In this document: positions 1 through 8,110 of the stretch, in pieces
Layout: every line of letters starts with the position of its first letter
How positions within the stretch are numbered: the stretch's first letter is position 1
NCBI GenBank assembly: GCA_937958375.1
Contig: CALGNY010000073.1
Span: 1 to 41,589, forward strand
DNA length: 41,589 nt
Reading direction: 5' to 3'
DNA from: an uncultured Bacillaceae bacterium
GTDB lineage: Bacteria; Bacillota; Bacilli; Bacillales; Alkalibacillaceae
The notes under the pieces: model-generated
The model's database searches: none
Told to the model about the DNA's origin: nothing
Seen by the model: the letters and a program-made list of their open reading frames with translations, nothing else
Translations under genes and position numbers: made by a program

Positions 1-85
1 AAACTCCGTGCGTTTACTGAATTGGATGAAATAAAATAGCTTTATGTGCTTCAACCTCCTTACTTATCTAACTTGAGGAAATCTA

Positions 86-1001
86 TTAACTCTTTTCTCT
101 TTTTATAAAATACCTTCCTTTGTTTGATCCTTGTTTCTCAAAGTTCTTTTCTAACACGCCCCGAACGCTAGTATTGCTTAATGAACACCAATCGCCAACA
201 AGTGAAGTGGTGATTTTTTTATCCGGAAACAAAATTAGTAACTCGTTGATAGAATCAAGGATAGCTTCTTCTGTTAATCCTTTGTGGGAACAATTAGAGC
301 ATACATAATATTTTTTTATAATCGATAAAGAAATCTTCCCACATCCTCCACACCTAACCCCTTTCTGCAGTTCCTCATATGAATAGCGTGGTACTCGCTT
401 AAATGGCGAATCGTGAATGTGCAGTTCAAGGAGTTTGTCGGCAATTCGTTTGTGAATTGATTTCAAGCGGGAAGGTAAATCATTGAGCATTCGTAGATGG
501 TGTGGTAATTGTGTGGGCAAGATCATCGACGTATTCATCGGTGCATCAAATAAAGTGAATTCGGGATGGATGAAAACGATTTTCGCGTCGATGGGTAAAT
601 TAAATCCGTGGGCTCGTAGGAGTTGGGTCAGTAGTGGAATCATTCGACCGAGCTGGTGAATCGGATTGATGACATCCCTTTTGGGGAGCTTATAGAATTG
701 GTCGGCTTGATAAAGGAATTCGCCTTGATAGTTTTTGATTTCGTATACGTAGATTTTTTTCTGTGATCAGTAAGGAATCGATTTGAAAATGGGTTTCGTT
801 AAACTTCAGAAGAAGGTCGTTCAATTGATAGGCTTCTGTATCAAGATTTGCTATTTGTCTATCGAATTGCATTTCGCCTTCGTAACCACTCTTTAGGCTG
901 CGGTAGTGTTGTAAGGTTTTGGTGTCTGCCTGTGAACGATGGACCAGATCATCTAATATCTGCAGCTCCTCAGGCGATTCTCTTTTTTTATAAACAATCA
1001 T
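86..1001 (-). pseudogene. NERD-domain protein with C-terminal zinc ribbon, frameshifted
   Basis: Two reverse-strand frames together make one nuclease-related-domain (NERD) protein of about 304 residues. The first part (1001 down to about 755) starts with ATG behind GGAGAAA and contains YEGEMQFDRQ and a FQIDSLLI segment. The second frame continues, without a stop, through IYVYEIKNYQG, giving the family's D...E-x-K putative nuclease residues. It ends with a C-x2-C...C-x2-C zinc ribbon (CGGCGK, CSNCSH) and a helical tail. The break falls in a run of seven T (plus strand, about 754-760). Removing one base restores the frame, so the break is either a real one-base expansion or a sequencing error. 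NERD proteins are often plasmid- or host-DNA-associated, but function here is unknown. The position upstream of spoIVFA, where I would expect minD, suggests a local insertion or rearrangement. Confidence 0.8.
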
Positions 1002-1217
1002 ATTGTTTCTCCTTCCGTACGCTTAATTTATTCAATTCCAGCTACTCCTCTCATTTTTTCTATTATAATCAATCGTTCACTCGCCCGCGAATGGTTGTTT
1101 TCCCGTTATCTTTTAAAAAATTAACAACAGAGACGTATATCAATGAATAAGTTCATAATCTATGCAATGAATTGAAATTTCCCCCAAATTCAACCAAAAA
1201 ACTCTAATCTCAAAAAA

Positions 1218-1246
1218 TCATATTCAATCGCTTGTCCGAATAAGCT
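1218..1246 (+). promoter_or_regulatory. possible sigma-E-type promoter for spoIVFA
   Basis: TCATATT at 1218-1224 and GAATAAGCT at 1238-1246 are 13 bases apart. They loosely resemble the mother-cell sigma-E pattern (ATATT, then CATA-like). spoIVF operons are known to be sigma-E controlled. The -10 match is weak. Nothing else stands out in the 270 bases between the NERD gene and spoIVFA. Confidence 0.25.
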
Positions 1247-1274
1247 AGTACAAATAAAAAAAGGACGGGTGAGC

Positions 1275-2039
1275 ATGAGTAAAAAAGTGAGTGACATTCG
1301 AAAAAATATAGCCAATCGAAAATATGACAAGTTGAAATCCTATTCAGGCAGTCCAAAGATTTCACAAATTTTGAGTGACGATGAACGTTATGGTTCTCAA
1401 CCTCAGGGATTCTCCGACGAACAAGGTACGATCCGGTTGAAAACAACATTGTTTCCGAAACTATTGATTTCAGTTTTTTTGTTTTTCCTGACCTTTTTAA
1501 TTTATCAATCGGAAGTTCCGTTCATTCAGAAAGCAAAACCTGTTGTCCAGCATGTCATGACGGAAGATTTGCCGTTTGCGAAAATGAACTCCTGGTATGA
1601 AGCACATTTTGGTGGGTCGTTTGTGTCGCTGGGCTTCGATCGGGAGTCGCCTGAAAGCATGGAGAGTAGTCTTCTGTCTATGCCAGTAACGGGGATGGAT
1701 GCGGAACATATTACCCAGGAGGGTGATGGTGTCCTGATCGAGGTGACGGATGATGAATCGGTTTACCCATTAGATAAAGGAACGGTTCTATTTGCGGGAA
1801 ATATGCCGGATACGGGAAGAACCATTATCCTTCAGCATGATGATGGGCGCAAATCAATTTATGGACAACTCGATGAAATCGATGTATTCCATTATCAATC
1901 GGTTTCGGCCAACCAATCGATCGGATCGGTTGAACCAGATGAAGTCTTAGGAACGTCCCAATTGTATTTTGCAATCCAGGATGGGAACGATTTCTTAGAT
2001 CCCATTTTAGAAATCTTTGAGGAAACAGATGAAAATTAA
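1275..2039 (+). CDS. spoIVFA: stage IV sporulation protein FA
   Basis: A 254-residue membrane protein of the forespore outer membrane. In the known system it anchors and holds the protease SpoIVFB inactive, together with BofA, until a forespore signal arrives, and so times pro-sigma-K processing. Visible features are a charged N-terminal cytosolic part beginning MSKKVSDIRK, one hydrophobic span at about residues 62-79, and a C-terminal LytM/M23-like fold from about 150 to 250 (DKGTVLFAG, YGQLD). The metal-binding histidines of true M23 peptidases are missing, as expected for this non-enzymatic family member. A GTG at 1269 is in frame, but ATG at 1275 has better spacing from AAGGA. The 3' end overlaps spoIVFB by 11 bases, which suggests translational coupling. 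Confidence 0.92.
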   Translation: MSKKVSDIRKNIANRKYDKLKSYSGSPKISQILSDDERYGSQPQGFSDEQGTIRLKTTLFPKLLISVFLFFLTFLIYQSEVPFIQKAKPVVQHVMTEDLPFAKMNSWYEAHFGGSFVSLGFDRESPESMESSLLSMPVTGMDAEHITQEGDGVLIEVTDDESVYPLDKGTVLFAGNMPDTGRTIILQHDDGRKSIYGQLDEIDVFHYQSVSANQSIGSVEPDEVLGTSQLYFAIQDGNDFLDPILEIFEETDEN

Positions 2040-2892
2040 ATCCGTCATCCAAATCCATCCGCTTTTACTTTGCTTGCTCCTTGTAAGCTACTTATTTGGG
2101 TTGTTTGTCGAAATGATTTGCTTATTTTTGCTCATATTCATTCATGAATGTGGGCATTTGATTGCTGCACGATATTTTGGGTGGGAAATCAAACGATTGG
2201 TCATCTGGCCATTTGGTGGCGTCATGGAAACAGAGGATTTTTACAATCGACCGACGAAAGAGGAATTAATCGTGACTCTGGCAGGTCCGTTGCAGCATAT
2301 TTGGGTTTTTGGTGTGATTGAGCTCCTGACATATACTACCTTTCCAACGGTATATTTGGATCAACTATTTTGGTTAAACACCATGTTGCTCTTATTTAAT
2401 ATCTTACCGATTCTTCCGCTTGACGGTGGAAGATTTTTATTTCTATGCATCGGTCATTGGTTGCCTTTTTATCGTTCCCTTTTGGTCACATCGATTTTTT
2501 CATTGGTTGTGATCCCCATAACGAATGGTATACTTTTTATAAACGGGTGGGTGAGTCCACCGCTTTTGATTCTATCGATTATCTTATGGTTTGATAACTG
2601 GTTTACGTATCGAAACCTGCACCTTTTATTGATGAAACATATGCTCGCCAGATATATGCATCATCCGGTCGATCGGAACAATATTCATTTCTTATATGTT
2701 TCGGCTCACACGACATTTCAAGAAATGATGAAACAGTTCAGAAAAAATCGTTACCATATGATCCAGATCAATCGTCAATCCGTACTGACAGAAGACGATT
2801 ACTTACAGCTATTATTTTCACGTCAACCGAGGTATTCAATGTTGGGAGAAGACATCCATGCGAACCCTATACTTTCAAACAAAAACGGATAA
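2029..2892 (+). CDS. spoIVFB: sporulation site-2-type intramembrane metalloprotease
   Basis: A 287-residue multi-pass membrane protease of the S2P/M50 family. In sporulating Bacillus it cleaves pro-sigma-K in the mother cell. The zinc motif HECGH is at residues 39-43 within an early membrane span, and the second catalytic motif, NILPILPLDGG, has its aspartate near residue 132. A cytosolic CBS-like tail follows the hydrophobic part, from about residue 205. Length equals the B. subtilis protein. I choose ATG 2029 because GAGGAAAC lies just before it, inside the spoIVFA end; an in-frame TTG at 2017 lacks such a site. The next gene, an RNase E/G, overlaps it by 35 bases. Confidence 0.95.
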   Translation: MKIKSVIQIHPLLLCLLLVSYLFGLFVEMICLFLLIFIHECGHLIAARYFGWEIKRLVIWPFGGVMETEDFYNRPTKEELIVTLAGPLQHIWVFGVIELLTYTTFPTVYLDQLFWLNTMLLLFNILPILPLDGGRFLFLCIGHWLPFYRSLLVTSIFSLVVIPITNGILFINGWVSPPLLILSIILWFDNWFTYRNLHLLLMKHMLARYMHHPVDRNNIHFLYVSAHTTFQEMMKQFRKNRYHMIQINRQSVLTEDDYLQLLFSRQPRYSMLGEDIHANPILSNKNG

Positions 2893-4258
2893 ACAATATG
2901 GCTTGGAATTGACAGACGGAGTGATTACACAATTTCACTTTCAAACTGCCTCCACGATGCAAGTGGGGGATTTGGTCAGTGGAAAGATTCATGACATCGA
3001 CCCTCGCCTCCAAGCGGCATTCATATCGATTGGGAATGAAACGGCTTACCTTCCTTTAAAAAAAGAAAACCATTATGTGAAGGGGATGAAAATGATCCTT
3101 ACCGTAACAAAGAATGCGACGGGACAAAAACGAATGACGGTAAGCGATCAAGTAGAATGGCCTTCGGAGCATTTGGTTTATTTTCCATATGAAAATACGG
3201 TGAAGATCTCCTCGAAAATCCCAACTGAGCAAGCGAGGGAAATCAATGATTGGTTGACCTCAGAACTGGAAGGAAATGAAGGAGTCCTTGTCCGAACTAA
3301 AGCTCAAGACCTCTCAAAGCATGAGCTCCTGGATTCATTCGATCAGTTAAAAAGAGAATGGAAATCGATCGAGCAGCTTGCTGAGAAAAAGCAAGGATTA
3401 TTGAAGCGGTCGTCCAATCGTCTAAAAGTCTTACTCCAAGACCAACCTGAGTACTTTGACCGCATTGTTTGCGATGATGTCGGGTTTGCGGATGAATTGA
3501 GAAACCAATATCCTACCGCACCCGTTCAATTTGATGCTCATTTCTACACTCATCGACCGTTCACATTGAAGGAACTTTCCGAAAAACTGACCGAAAGACG
3601 GGTCAAATTAAAAAGTGGCGCCGAGTTGGTGATCGATCGGACGGAAGCGTTGACGGTCATCGATGTGAATTCGGCACGTTCTTCGAGTCATCAAAGGAAA
3701 GGTGAACTTTATCTTCGTGTAAACCAAGAGGCGGCCCAAAGAGCGATCGACGAAATCGCGATCAGAAAAATATCAGGAATCATATTGATTGATTTTATTA
3801 ATTTAAAAGATAAACAGCACCAAGAACAAATCGTAAATATACTAAGAAATCAAATCAAAGCAACCAAGCTTCAGGCACAGGTGGTTGGCTTCACAAAGCT
3901 CGGATTGATGGAGCTTACGGTAAAACGGGAAGCCGAAAGCGTCTATGACTTTTTCAGCCACGAGATTCCTGAAACCCAATCGAATCATCTATTTATGAAT
4001 AGTCAATTGGAAGATGCGTTGCTGATGTTCCAAACAGAACGAGTGGAGATCATTGAAACCGTAGTCCAGCCAACTGTGTACCTTGACGTAAGCCAACAAT
4101 TAAAAAAACTTCATAAAAAACATGGTTTCACTTTTTCGTTGTATATTCGGCAAGATTCTACTTTACAAAACCCATTCCAACTCTATAAAATAGGAGATGC
4201 AGATTGGCTGACCGAAAAGCGTCAGGCTGAAGGAAAGTCAGTTGACAAATTGTTTTAA
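2858..4258 (+). CDS. rng: ribonuclease E/G family protein, short form
   Basis: A 466-residue endoribonuclease of the RNase E/G family, which cleaves single-stranded A/U-rich RNA. An S1 domain occupies about residues 36-90 (GDLVSGKIHDIDP, AAFISIGN). The DNase-I-like catalytic core has the two metal-binding aspartates in IDVNSAR (D269) and IDFINLK (D312). Their spacing of 43 residues equals that of E. coli RNase E D303/D346. The C-x2-C zinc link that joins subunits in E. coli RNase E and RNase G is absent: after the LGLMEL segment the sequence runs into an unrelated acidic stretch. ATG 2858 follows GGGAGAA and starts inside spoIVFB. B. subtilis itself lacks this family and uses RNase Y and J; other Bacillaceae have it at this place. 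The 3' end carries the -35 box of the rplU promoter. Confidence 0.88.
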   Translation: MRTLYFQTKTDKQYGLELTDGVITQFHFQTASTMQVGDLVSGKIHDIDPRLQAAFISIGNETAYLPLKKENHYVKGMKMILTVTKNATGQKRMTVSDQVEWPSEHLVYFPYENTVKISSKIPTEQAREINDWLTSELEGNEGVLVRTKAQDLSKHELLDSFDQLKREWKSIEQLAEKKQGLLKRSSNRLKVLLQDQPEYFDRIVCDDVGFADELRNQYPTAPVQFDAHFYTHRPFTLKELSEKLTERRVKLKSGAELVIDRTEALTVIDVNSARSSSHQRKGELYLRVNQEAAQRAIDEIAIRKISGIILIDFINLKDKQHQEQIVNILRNQIKATKLQAQVVGFTKLGLMELTVKREAESVYDFFSHEIPETQSNHLFMNSQLEDALLMFQTERVEIIETVVQPTVYLDVSQQLKKLHKKHGFTFSLYIRQDSTLQNPFQLYKIGDADWLTEKRQAEGKSVDKLF

Positions 4259-4271
4259 GGTATGCTAATAT
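4242..4271 (+). promoter_or_regulatory. sigma-A promoter of the rplU operon
   Basis: TTGACA at 4242-4247 and TAATAT at 4266-4271 are separated by 18 bases, with an upstream TG (4263-4264) giving an extended -10. The -35 box lies within the last codons of the RNase E/G gene. Confidence 0.75.
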
Positions 4272-4278
4272 TTTATCG

Positions 4279-4388
4279 TTATGCAAATTGTCGCACCAAT
4301 TTGCTGCAACCGCTCAGAATAGGTTTTTAAATCTCACAACGTGTGAGTACCTTCATGGCGAGTCTAAGTAAACGGGGAGGTGCAGAAG
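4279..4388 (+). promoter_or_regulatory. rplU 5' leader (L21-leader-like)
   Basis: The roughly 110-base transcribed leader before rplU contains a short perfect hairpin (CTCACA 4333-4338 with TGTGAG 4342-4347) and an upstream ACCAATTTGCTGCAACC segment. Firmicutes commonly have a structured autoregulatory L21 leader in this place. I infer the identity from position and the presence of structure, not from a matched consensus. Confidence 0.5.
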
Positions 4389-4697
4389 ATGTACGCAATT
4401 ATCGAAACTGGTGGTAAACAGGTGAAAGTAGAAGAAGGCCAAACGGTTTTCTTGGAAAAAGTAACTGGTGAAGCTGGAGACGAAGTGACTTTCGACAAAG
4501 TTCTATTCGTCGGTGGTGATGACACGAAAGTAGGCGCTCCATTTGTTGATGGTGCAAGCGTTACAGGTACGGTTGAAAAACAAGGTAAAGGACGCAAAAT
4601 CACTGTTTTCAAATATAAGCCAAAGAAGAACTACAAACGTAAACAAGGTCACCGTCAGCCATACACAAAAGTTACCATCAATAAAATTAATCTGTAA
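4389..4697 (+). CDS. rplU: 50S ribosomal protein L21
   Basis: A 102-residue large-subunit protein that binds 23S rRNA near L20. The start MYAIIETGGKQVKV and the basic C-terminal KYKPKKNYKRKQGHRQ are diagnostic. I choose ATG 4389, eight bases after GGGGAGG; an in-frame GTG at 4380 overlaps that ribosome binding site. It is first in the rplU-prp-rpmA operon, an order conserved across Firmicutes. Confidence 0.98.
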   Translation: MYAIIETGGKQVKVEEGQTVFLEKVTGEAGDEVTFDKVLFVGGDDTKVGAPFVDGASVTGTVEKQGKGRKITVFKYKPKKNYKRKQGHRQPYTKVTINKINL

Positions 4698-4708
4698 GGA
4701 AGAAATCG

Positions 4709-5041
4709 ATGGTTGAAGTAATCGTTAAGCGGGATTCAAAACAGGAAATCAGCTCGTTTGAATTATCCGGACATGCCGATAGTGGGCCTTATGGTCACGA
4801 TTTGGTTTGTGCAGCAGTTTCGGCTGTGTCATTTGGTACAGTCAATTCGATTATTTCAATCTGTGAAGTCGAACCAGAAATTGAGCAAGGTGCTGAAGGT
4901 GGTTACCTGAAAATGACCTTGCCACCGAAAATGGATGAGCAAGCTTATGATCAGGCTCAGACATTGCTTGAAGGAATGGTTGTGACGCTTCAAACGATTG
5001 AAAGAGATTATGGCGAATATATAAAATTATCGAGTGAATAA
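4709..5041 (+). CDS. prp: ribosomal-processing cysteine protease Prp
   Basis: A 110-residue protease (YsxB family) that removes the N-terminal extension of L27 in Firmicutes. The catalytic pair is visible: H22 in SGHADSGPYG and C34 in DLVCAAVSA, with the same numbering as known for Staphylococcus aureus Prp. It sits between rplU and rpmA, 11 bases after rplU and 13 before rpmA, so enzyme and substrate are co-transcribed. The match with the cleavable L27 in the next gene makes the assignment firm. Confidence 0.93.
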   Translation: MVEVIVKRDSKQEISSFELSGHADSGPYGHDLVCAAVSAVSFGTVNSIISICEVEPEIEQGAEGGYLKMTLPPKMDEQAYDQAQTLLEGMVVTLQTIERDYGEYIKLSSE

Positions 5042-5054
5042 GGAGGTGCCTTAC

Positions 5055-5345
5055 ATGCTACGTTTAGATCTACAGTTTTTCGCGCAAAAAAAAGGTGTCG
5101 GTAGTTCGAAAAACGGTCGTGACTCTGAAGCAAAACGCCTAGGTGCGAAACGTGCGGATGGTCAGTTCGTTACGGGTGGTTCCATCCTATATCGTCAACG
5201 TGGAACAAAAATTTACCCAGGTGATAACGTCGGCCGCGGAGGAGACGATACACTTTTCGCAAAAGTGGATGGTGTCGTCAAGTTCGAACGGTATGGACGT
5301 GACCGTAAAAAAGTCAGTGTTTATCCTGAAGCTCAAGAAGCGTAA
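5055..5345 (+). CDS. rpmA: 50S ribosomal protein L27 with cleavable N-terminus
   Basis: A 96-residue large-subunit protein whose N-terminus reaches the peptidyl transferase centre. It starts MLRLDLQFFAQKKG: the first nine residues (ending FFA) match the Firmicute extension that Prp removes, leaving QKKGVGSSKNGRDS as the mature start. I choose ATG 5055 after AGGAGGTG; an upstream in-frame GTG at 5034 lies inside prp. A strong terminator follows 11 bases after the stop and ends the operon. Confidence 0.98.
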   Translation: MLRLDLQFFAQKKGVGSSKNGRDSEAKRLGAKRADGQFVTGGSILYRQRGTKIYPGDNVGRGGDDTLFAKVDGVVKFERYGRDRKKVSVYPEAQEA

Positions 5346-5355
5346 GCGAGCACAT

Positions 5356-5396
5356 AAAAACTGGTTCAAAAGATTATCTTTTGAACCAGTTTTTTA
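5356..5396 (+). terminator. intrinsic terminator after rpmA
   Basis: The 14-base arms ACTGGTTCAAAAGA (5360-5373) and TCTTTTGAACCAGT (5377-5390) pair perfectly around a three-base loop and are flanked by an A run and a T run. Confidence 0.93.
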
Positions 5397-5453
5397 GTTT
5401 CGGGAACTTGATGCGCTAAGACCATACCGATACACGAATTTTTCTTGGAGATA

Positions 5454-5462
5454 TGCTAAAAT
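5454..5462 (+). promoter_or_regulatory. possible extended -10 promoter for spo0B
   Basis: TGCTAAAAT at 5454-5462 fits an extended -10 (TGn then TAAAAT) about 27 bases before the spo0B start. No convincing -35 box is visible. The rpmA terminator upstream means spo0B-obg needs its own promoter nearby. Confidence 0.4.
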
Positions 5463-5489
5463 AGAGAAAAATGCCAATGGGTGATTGAA

Positions 5490-5984
5490 ATGGATACGGA
5501 TTATTTCCTGGAAACCATGCGTTTGTACCGGCATCAATTGATGAATGAATTACAGATCATTCATGGCTTTCAAACCATGGGAATGAAGGATGAATCACTG
5601 AAAAAAATGAATCGATTTATTGACCAATTATCATCCGAGCGAACTTTACAATCAATCGATGCCAATCAGTATGTCAGTTGGTTGTTAGCTTGGAAAATCA
5701 GACACCCAGAGGTTTTGTTTTCCTATCAAACAAAAGGTGAACACCGGTCGTTAAAAAAATTCGATGACGAGCTATTGAATGATGTGAAATCGGTAATTGA
5801 TCAATTCAATCGGTTGGATGGAAATCTATACTTATCGGTTGAACTGTCTTATGGCTCTGCCATTGAATTGAAGTATAGCCTTGTGAACTTTGGAAAAAAT
5901 GAAACGTTGAATGCCAGTGATATGAGAGAATCCGAAATGGAAAACAAAGATGAACGTCTTGTCTTCCAATTTCGTTATGAGTAG
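5490..5984 (+). CDS. spo0B: sporulation initiation phosphotransferase Spo0B
   Basis: A 164-residue phosphorelay protein that passes phosphate from Spo0F to Spo0A at the onset of sporulation. The phospho-accepting histidine is H15 in LYRHQLMNELQIIHG, the first helix of the four-helix dimer bundle; the remainder is a degenerate ATPase-like domain. The family diverges fast, so the call rests on the RHQ-MN-LQ-I motif and on the invariant place between rpmA and obg. ATG 5490 follows GGGTGA; a GTG at 5481 overlaps that site. The obg gene begins 10 bases downstream, as in B. subtilis. Confidence 0.88.
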   Translation: MDTDYFLETMRLYRHQLMNELQIIHGFQTMGMKDESLKKMNRFIDQLSSERTLQSIDANQYVSWLLAWKIRHPEVLFSYQTKGEHRSLKKFDDELLNDVKSVIDQFNRLDGNLYLSVELSYGSAIELKYSLVNFGKNETLNASDMRESEMENKDERLVFQFRYE

Positions 5985-5994
5985 GTGAGAGTGT

Positions 5995-7284
5995 ATGTTT
6001 GTCGATCAGGTACAAGTATTTGTCAAAGCAGGTGACGGCGGGAATGGAATGGTTGCTTTTCGTCGTGAAAAATATGAACCAATGGGCGGACCGGCAGGCG
6101 GTGATGGCGGCCGTGGCGGTGATGTGATTTTTGAAGTGGACGAAGGATTAAACACATTGATGGATTTCCGTTATCAAAAGCATTTTAAAGCATCGCGCGG
6201 CGAAAACGGAATGAGTAAAAGCAAACACGGAAGAAATGCTGATCCATTAGTTGTACCGGTACCACCGGGAACAACGGTTAAAAATGCAGATACAGGTGAA
6301 CCGATCGCTGATTTGACGGAGCATGGCCAAAGAGCGATCATTGCGAAGGCAGGCCGGGGCGGTCGTGGTAATATTCATTTCAGCAATGCCAGAAACCGAG
6401 CGCCCGAAATTGCGGAAAACGGGGAGCCTGGTGAGGAGCTCTATGTTCAACTGGAGCTTAAGGTGTTAGCCGATGTCGGTCTCGTAGGTTTTCCGAGTGT
6501 CGGGAAATCGACGCTATTATCGGTCGTCAGTGCGGCGAAGCCTAAAATTGCCGATTATCATTTTACCACGCTGGCTCCAAATCTGGGAATGGTCCGAACC
6601 GATGATGACCGAAGTTTCGTGATGGCTGATCTGCCTGGATTAATTGAAGGCGCACATGAAGGTATCGGGTTAGGCCATCAATTTTTGAGACATATTGAGC
6701 GGACTAGGCTCATCGTCCATGTGATCGATATGTCAGCCACTGAGGGACGCGACCCATACGAAGATTATCAAACGATTAATCAAGAATTGGCACAGTATGA
6801 TGAACGATTGCTTGAGCGACCTCAAATCATCGTTGCAAATAAAATGGACATGCCAGAAGCCGTAGAGCAGCTGGAGAATTTTAAAACCCATTTTGAAGAG
6901 GGTCAACAAATTTATCCGATTTCAGCCATTACGCGAAAAGGACTACGTGATTTATTATTTACCATTGCAGATACGCTAGAGAGCATACCGAAAGGAACTT
7001 TTGAGTCCGAGCAAAATGAGCCTGCGGATGAGCGTGTGGTTTATCGCCATGAGAAAGCAGATGAGAGTTTTCATATTACAAGGGACCCAGATGGTGCATA
7101 CGTGTTGTCTGGTAGCCAAATTGAACGACTTTTCAAAATGACTGATTTCAACCGAGATGAATCGGTTCGTCGCTTTGCGAGACAAATGCGTCATATGGGG
7201 ATTGATGAAGCCCTTCGCAATCGAGGAGCAGAAGATGGCGATACGGTTCGACTTCTTGATTTCGAATTTGAATTTGTTGAATAG
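5995..7284 (+). CDS. obg: Obg family GTPase
   Basis: A 429-residue essential GTPase involved in 50S subunit assembly and in stress and sporulation signalling. The glycine-rich Obg fold covers residues 1-158 (AGDGGNG, GGPAGGDGGRGGD). The G domain has G1 GFPSVGKS (165-172), G3 DLPG (212-215) and G4 NKMD (282-285). An OCT domain of the Bacillus type occupies about residues 345-429. It is co-directional with spo0B and is followed by a strong terminator. Confidence 0.97.
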   Translation: MFVDQVQVFVKAGDGGNGMVAFRREKYEPMGGPAGGDGGRGGDVIFEVDEGLNTLMDFRYQKHFKASRGENGMSKSKHGRNADPLVVPVPPGTTVKNADTGEPIADLTEHGQRAIIAKAGRGGRGNIHFSNARNRAPEIAENGEPGEELYVQLELKVLADVGLVGFPSVGKSTLLSVVSAAKPKIADYHFTTLAPNLGMVRTDDDRSFVMADLPGLIEGAHEGIGLGHQFLRHIERTRLIVHVIDMSATEGRDPYEDYQTINQELAQYDERLLERPQIIVANKMDMPEAVEQLENFKTHFEEGQQIYPISAITRKGLRDLLFTIADTLESIPKGTFESEQNEPADERVVYRHEKADESFHITRDPDGAYVLSGSQIERLFKMTDFNRDESVRRFARQMRHMGIDEALRNRGAEDGDTVRLLDFEFEFVE

Positions 7285-7290
7285 CCGAAA

Positions 7291-7338
7291 AGCGCTTTCA
7301 AACAGGTAGGGAAATTTCTGTTTGAAAGTGTTTTTTTA
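7291..7338 (+). terminator. intrinsic terminator after obg
   Basis: GCGCTTTCAAACAG (7292-7305) pairs with CTGTTTGAAAGTGT (7319-7332), followed by a T run to 7337. Confidence 0.9.
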
Positions 7339-7420
7339 TGTGCAGATAGGCGGATGACTCAACTTTTGATGGTTGATGCATAAACTGTTTATAGATCATC
7401 ATGAAAGGAGCACGATTACG

Positions 7421-8065
7421 ATGAAAATCCACGTCGTCAGAAATAAGGAGTCCATGGTCTCGATCGCTGAAAAATATAACGTACCCTTTCAAGAAGTCGT
7501 TCGTTTGAATAAACAAATCGCAAATCCAGATGATTTAATGCAAGGAATGAAGGTAAAAATACCTTCTCAAAAAGAATCATCACCTCAAGAAGAACCATCA
7601 CTGAAAAGAGACCCTGTACCGAATGAAGAACGTTCGACAAAAGAAGAACTGTCAGCAGCAGAAGGATCATCAACAGAAAGTGAACCATCAACAGAAAAAT
7701 TCATTTCTAAGGAACCCAACCTTGAAAATACTCAGCTTACAGACAGAAATGAAAACACAGAACCAGTGTTCGAACCTAACCTTTCGAAGGATTCGTTGAG
7801 TCGACACGATCCTCCGGCTAGACAAACAAAATATTTGCCGGAAATTTATGAAGATGAACAAGTTTGGATGTATAAGCCAGCGCTTGAATGGCAGTTTTCC
7901 GAAGCGTGGAATCAACGGAACGGACTATACACAAATCCGATGCAACCATTGCATACAGAATTGACTTATCAGCAACATCCCTATTCTCAACAGCAGCCGA
8001 TGAATTATGGAATGTTCTATCGACCTTATAATCCATGCGGGTGCGGTGGGTACGTTTATTATTGA
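7421..8065 (+). CDS. safA: SafA-like spore coat morphogenesis protein with LysM domain
   Basis: A 214-residue protein. It opens with a LysM domain (residues 1-46, MKIHVVRNKESMVSIAEKYN then LMQGMKVKIP) that in SafA binds the cortex-coat interface. A long low-complexity region rich in Glu, Ser, Pro and Lys follows (about 47-130). The tail is rich in Tyr, Gln, Pro and Gly, ending NPCGCGGYVYY, typical of coat proteins. In B. subtilis SafA recruits inner-coat proteins, and safA neighbours coxA and yebC-like yrbC, as here. It is shorter than the B. subtilis protein. ATG 7421 follows GAAAGGAG; an upstream in-frame start at 7373 lacks a binding site. I see no clear sporulation promoter. Confidence 0.82.
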   Translation: MKIHVVRNKESMVSIAEKYNVPFQEVVRLNKQIANPDDLMQGMKVKIPSQKESSPQEEPSLKRDPVPNEERSTKEELSAAEGSSTESEPSTEKFISKEPNLENTQLTDRNENTEPVFEPNLSKDSLSRHDPPARQTKYLPEIYEDEQVWMYKPALEWQFSEAWNQRNGLYTNPMQPLHTELTYQQHPYSQQQPMNYGMFYRPYNPCGCGGYVYY

Positions 8066-8110
8066 TGTTTAGGGACTAAGATAAAAAAACAATTGCGTCA
8101 ATTTATCCAG

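Noticed and set aside
1..39. Open frame at the left edge reading KLRAFTELDEIK then stop
   Set aside because: Thirteen codons at the edge could be the end of a gene, but I recognise no family and there is no other support.
848..1150. Forward 100-residue frame opposite the NERD gene
   Set aside because: It is antisense to the NERD gene, has no binding site and shows no family features.
5481..5489. GTG 5481 as the spo0B start
   Set aside because: It would overlap the GGGTGA that serves ATG 5490.
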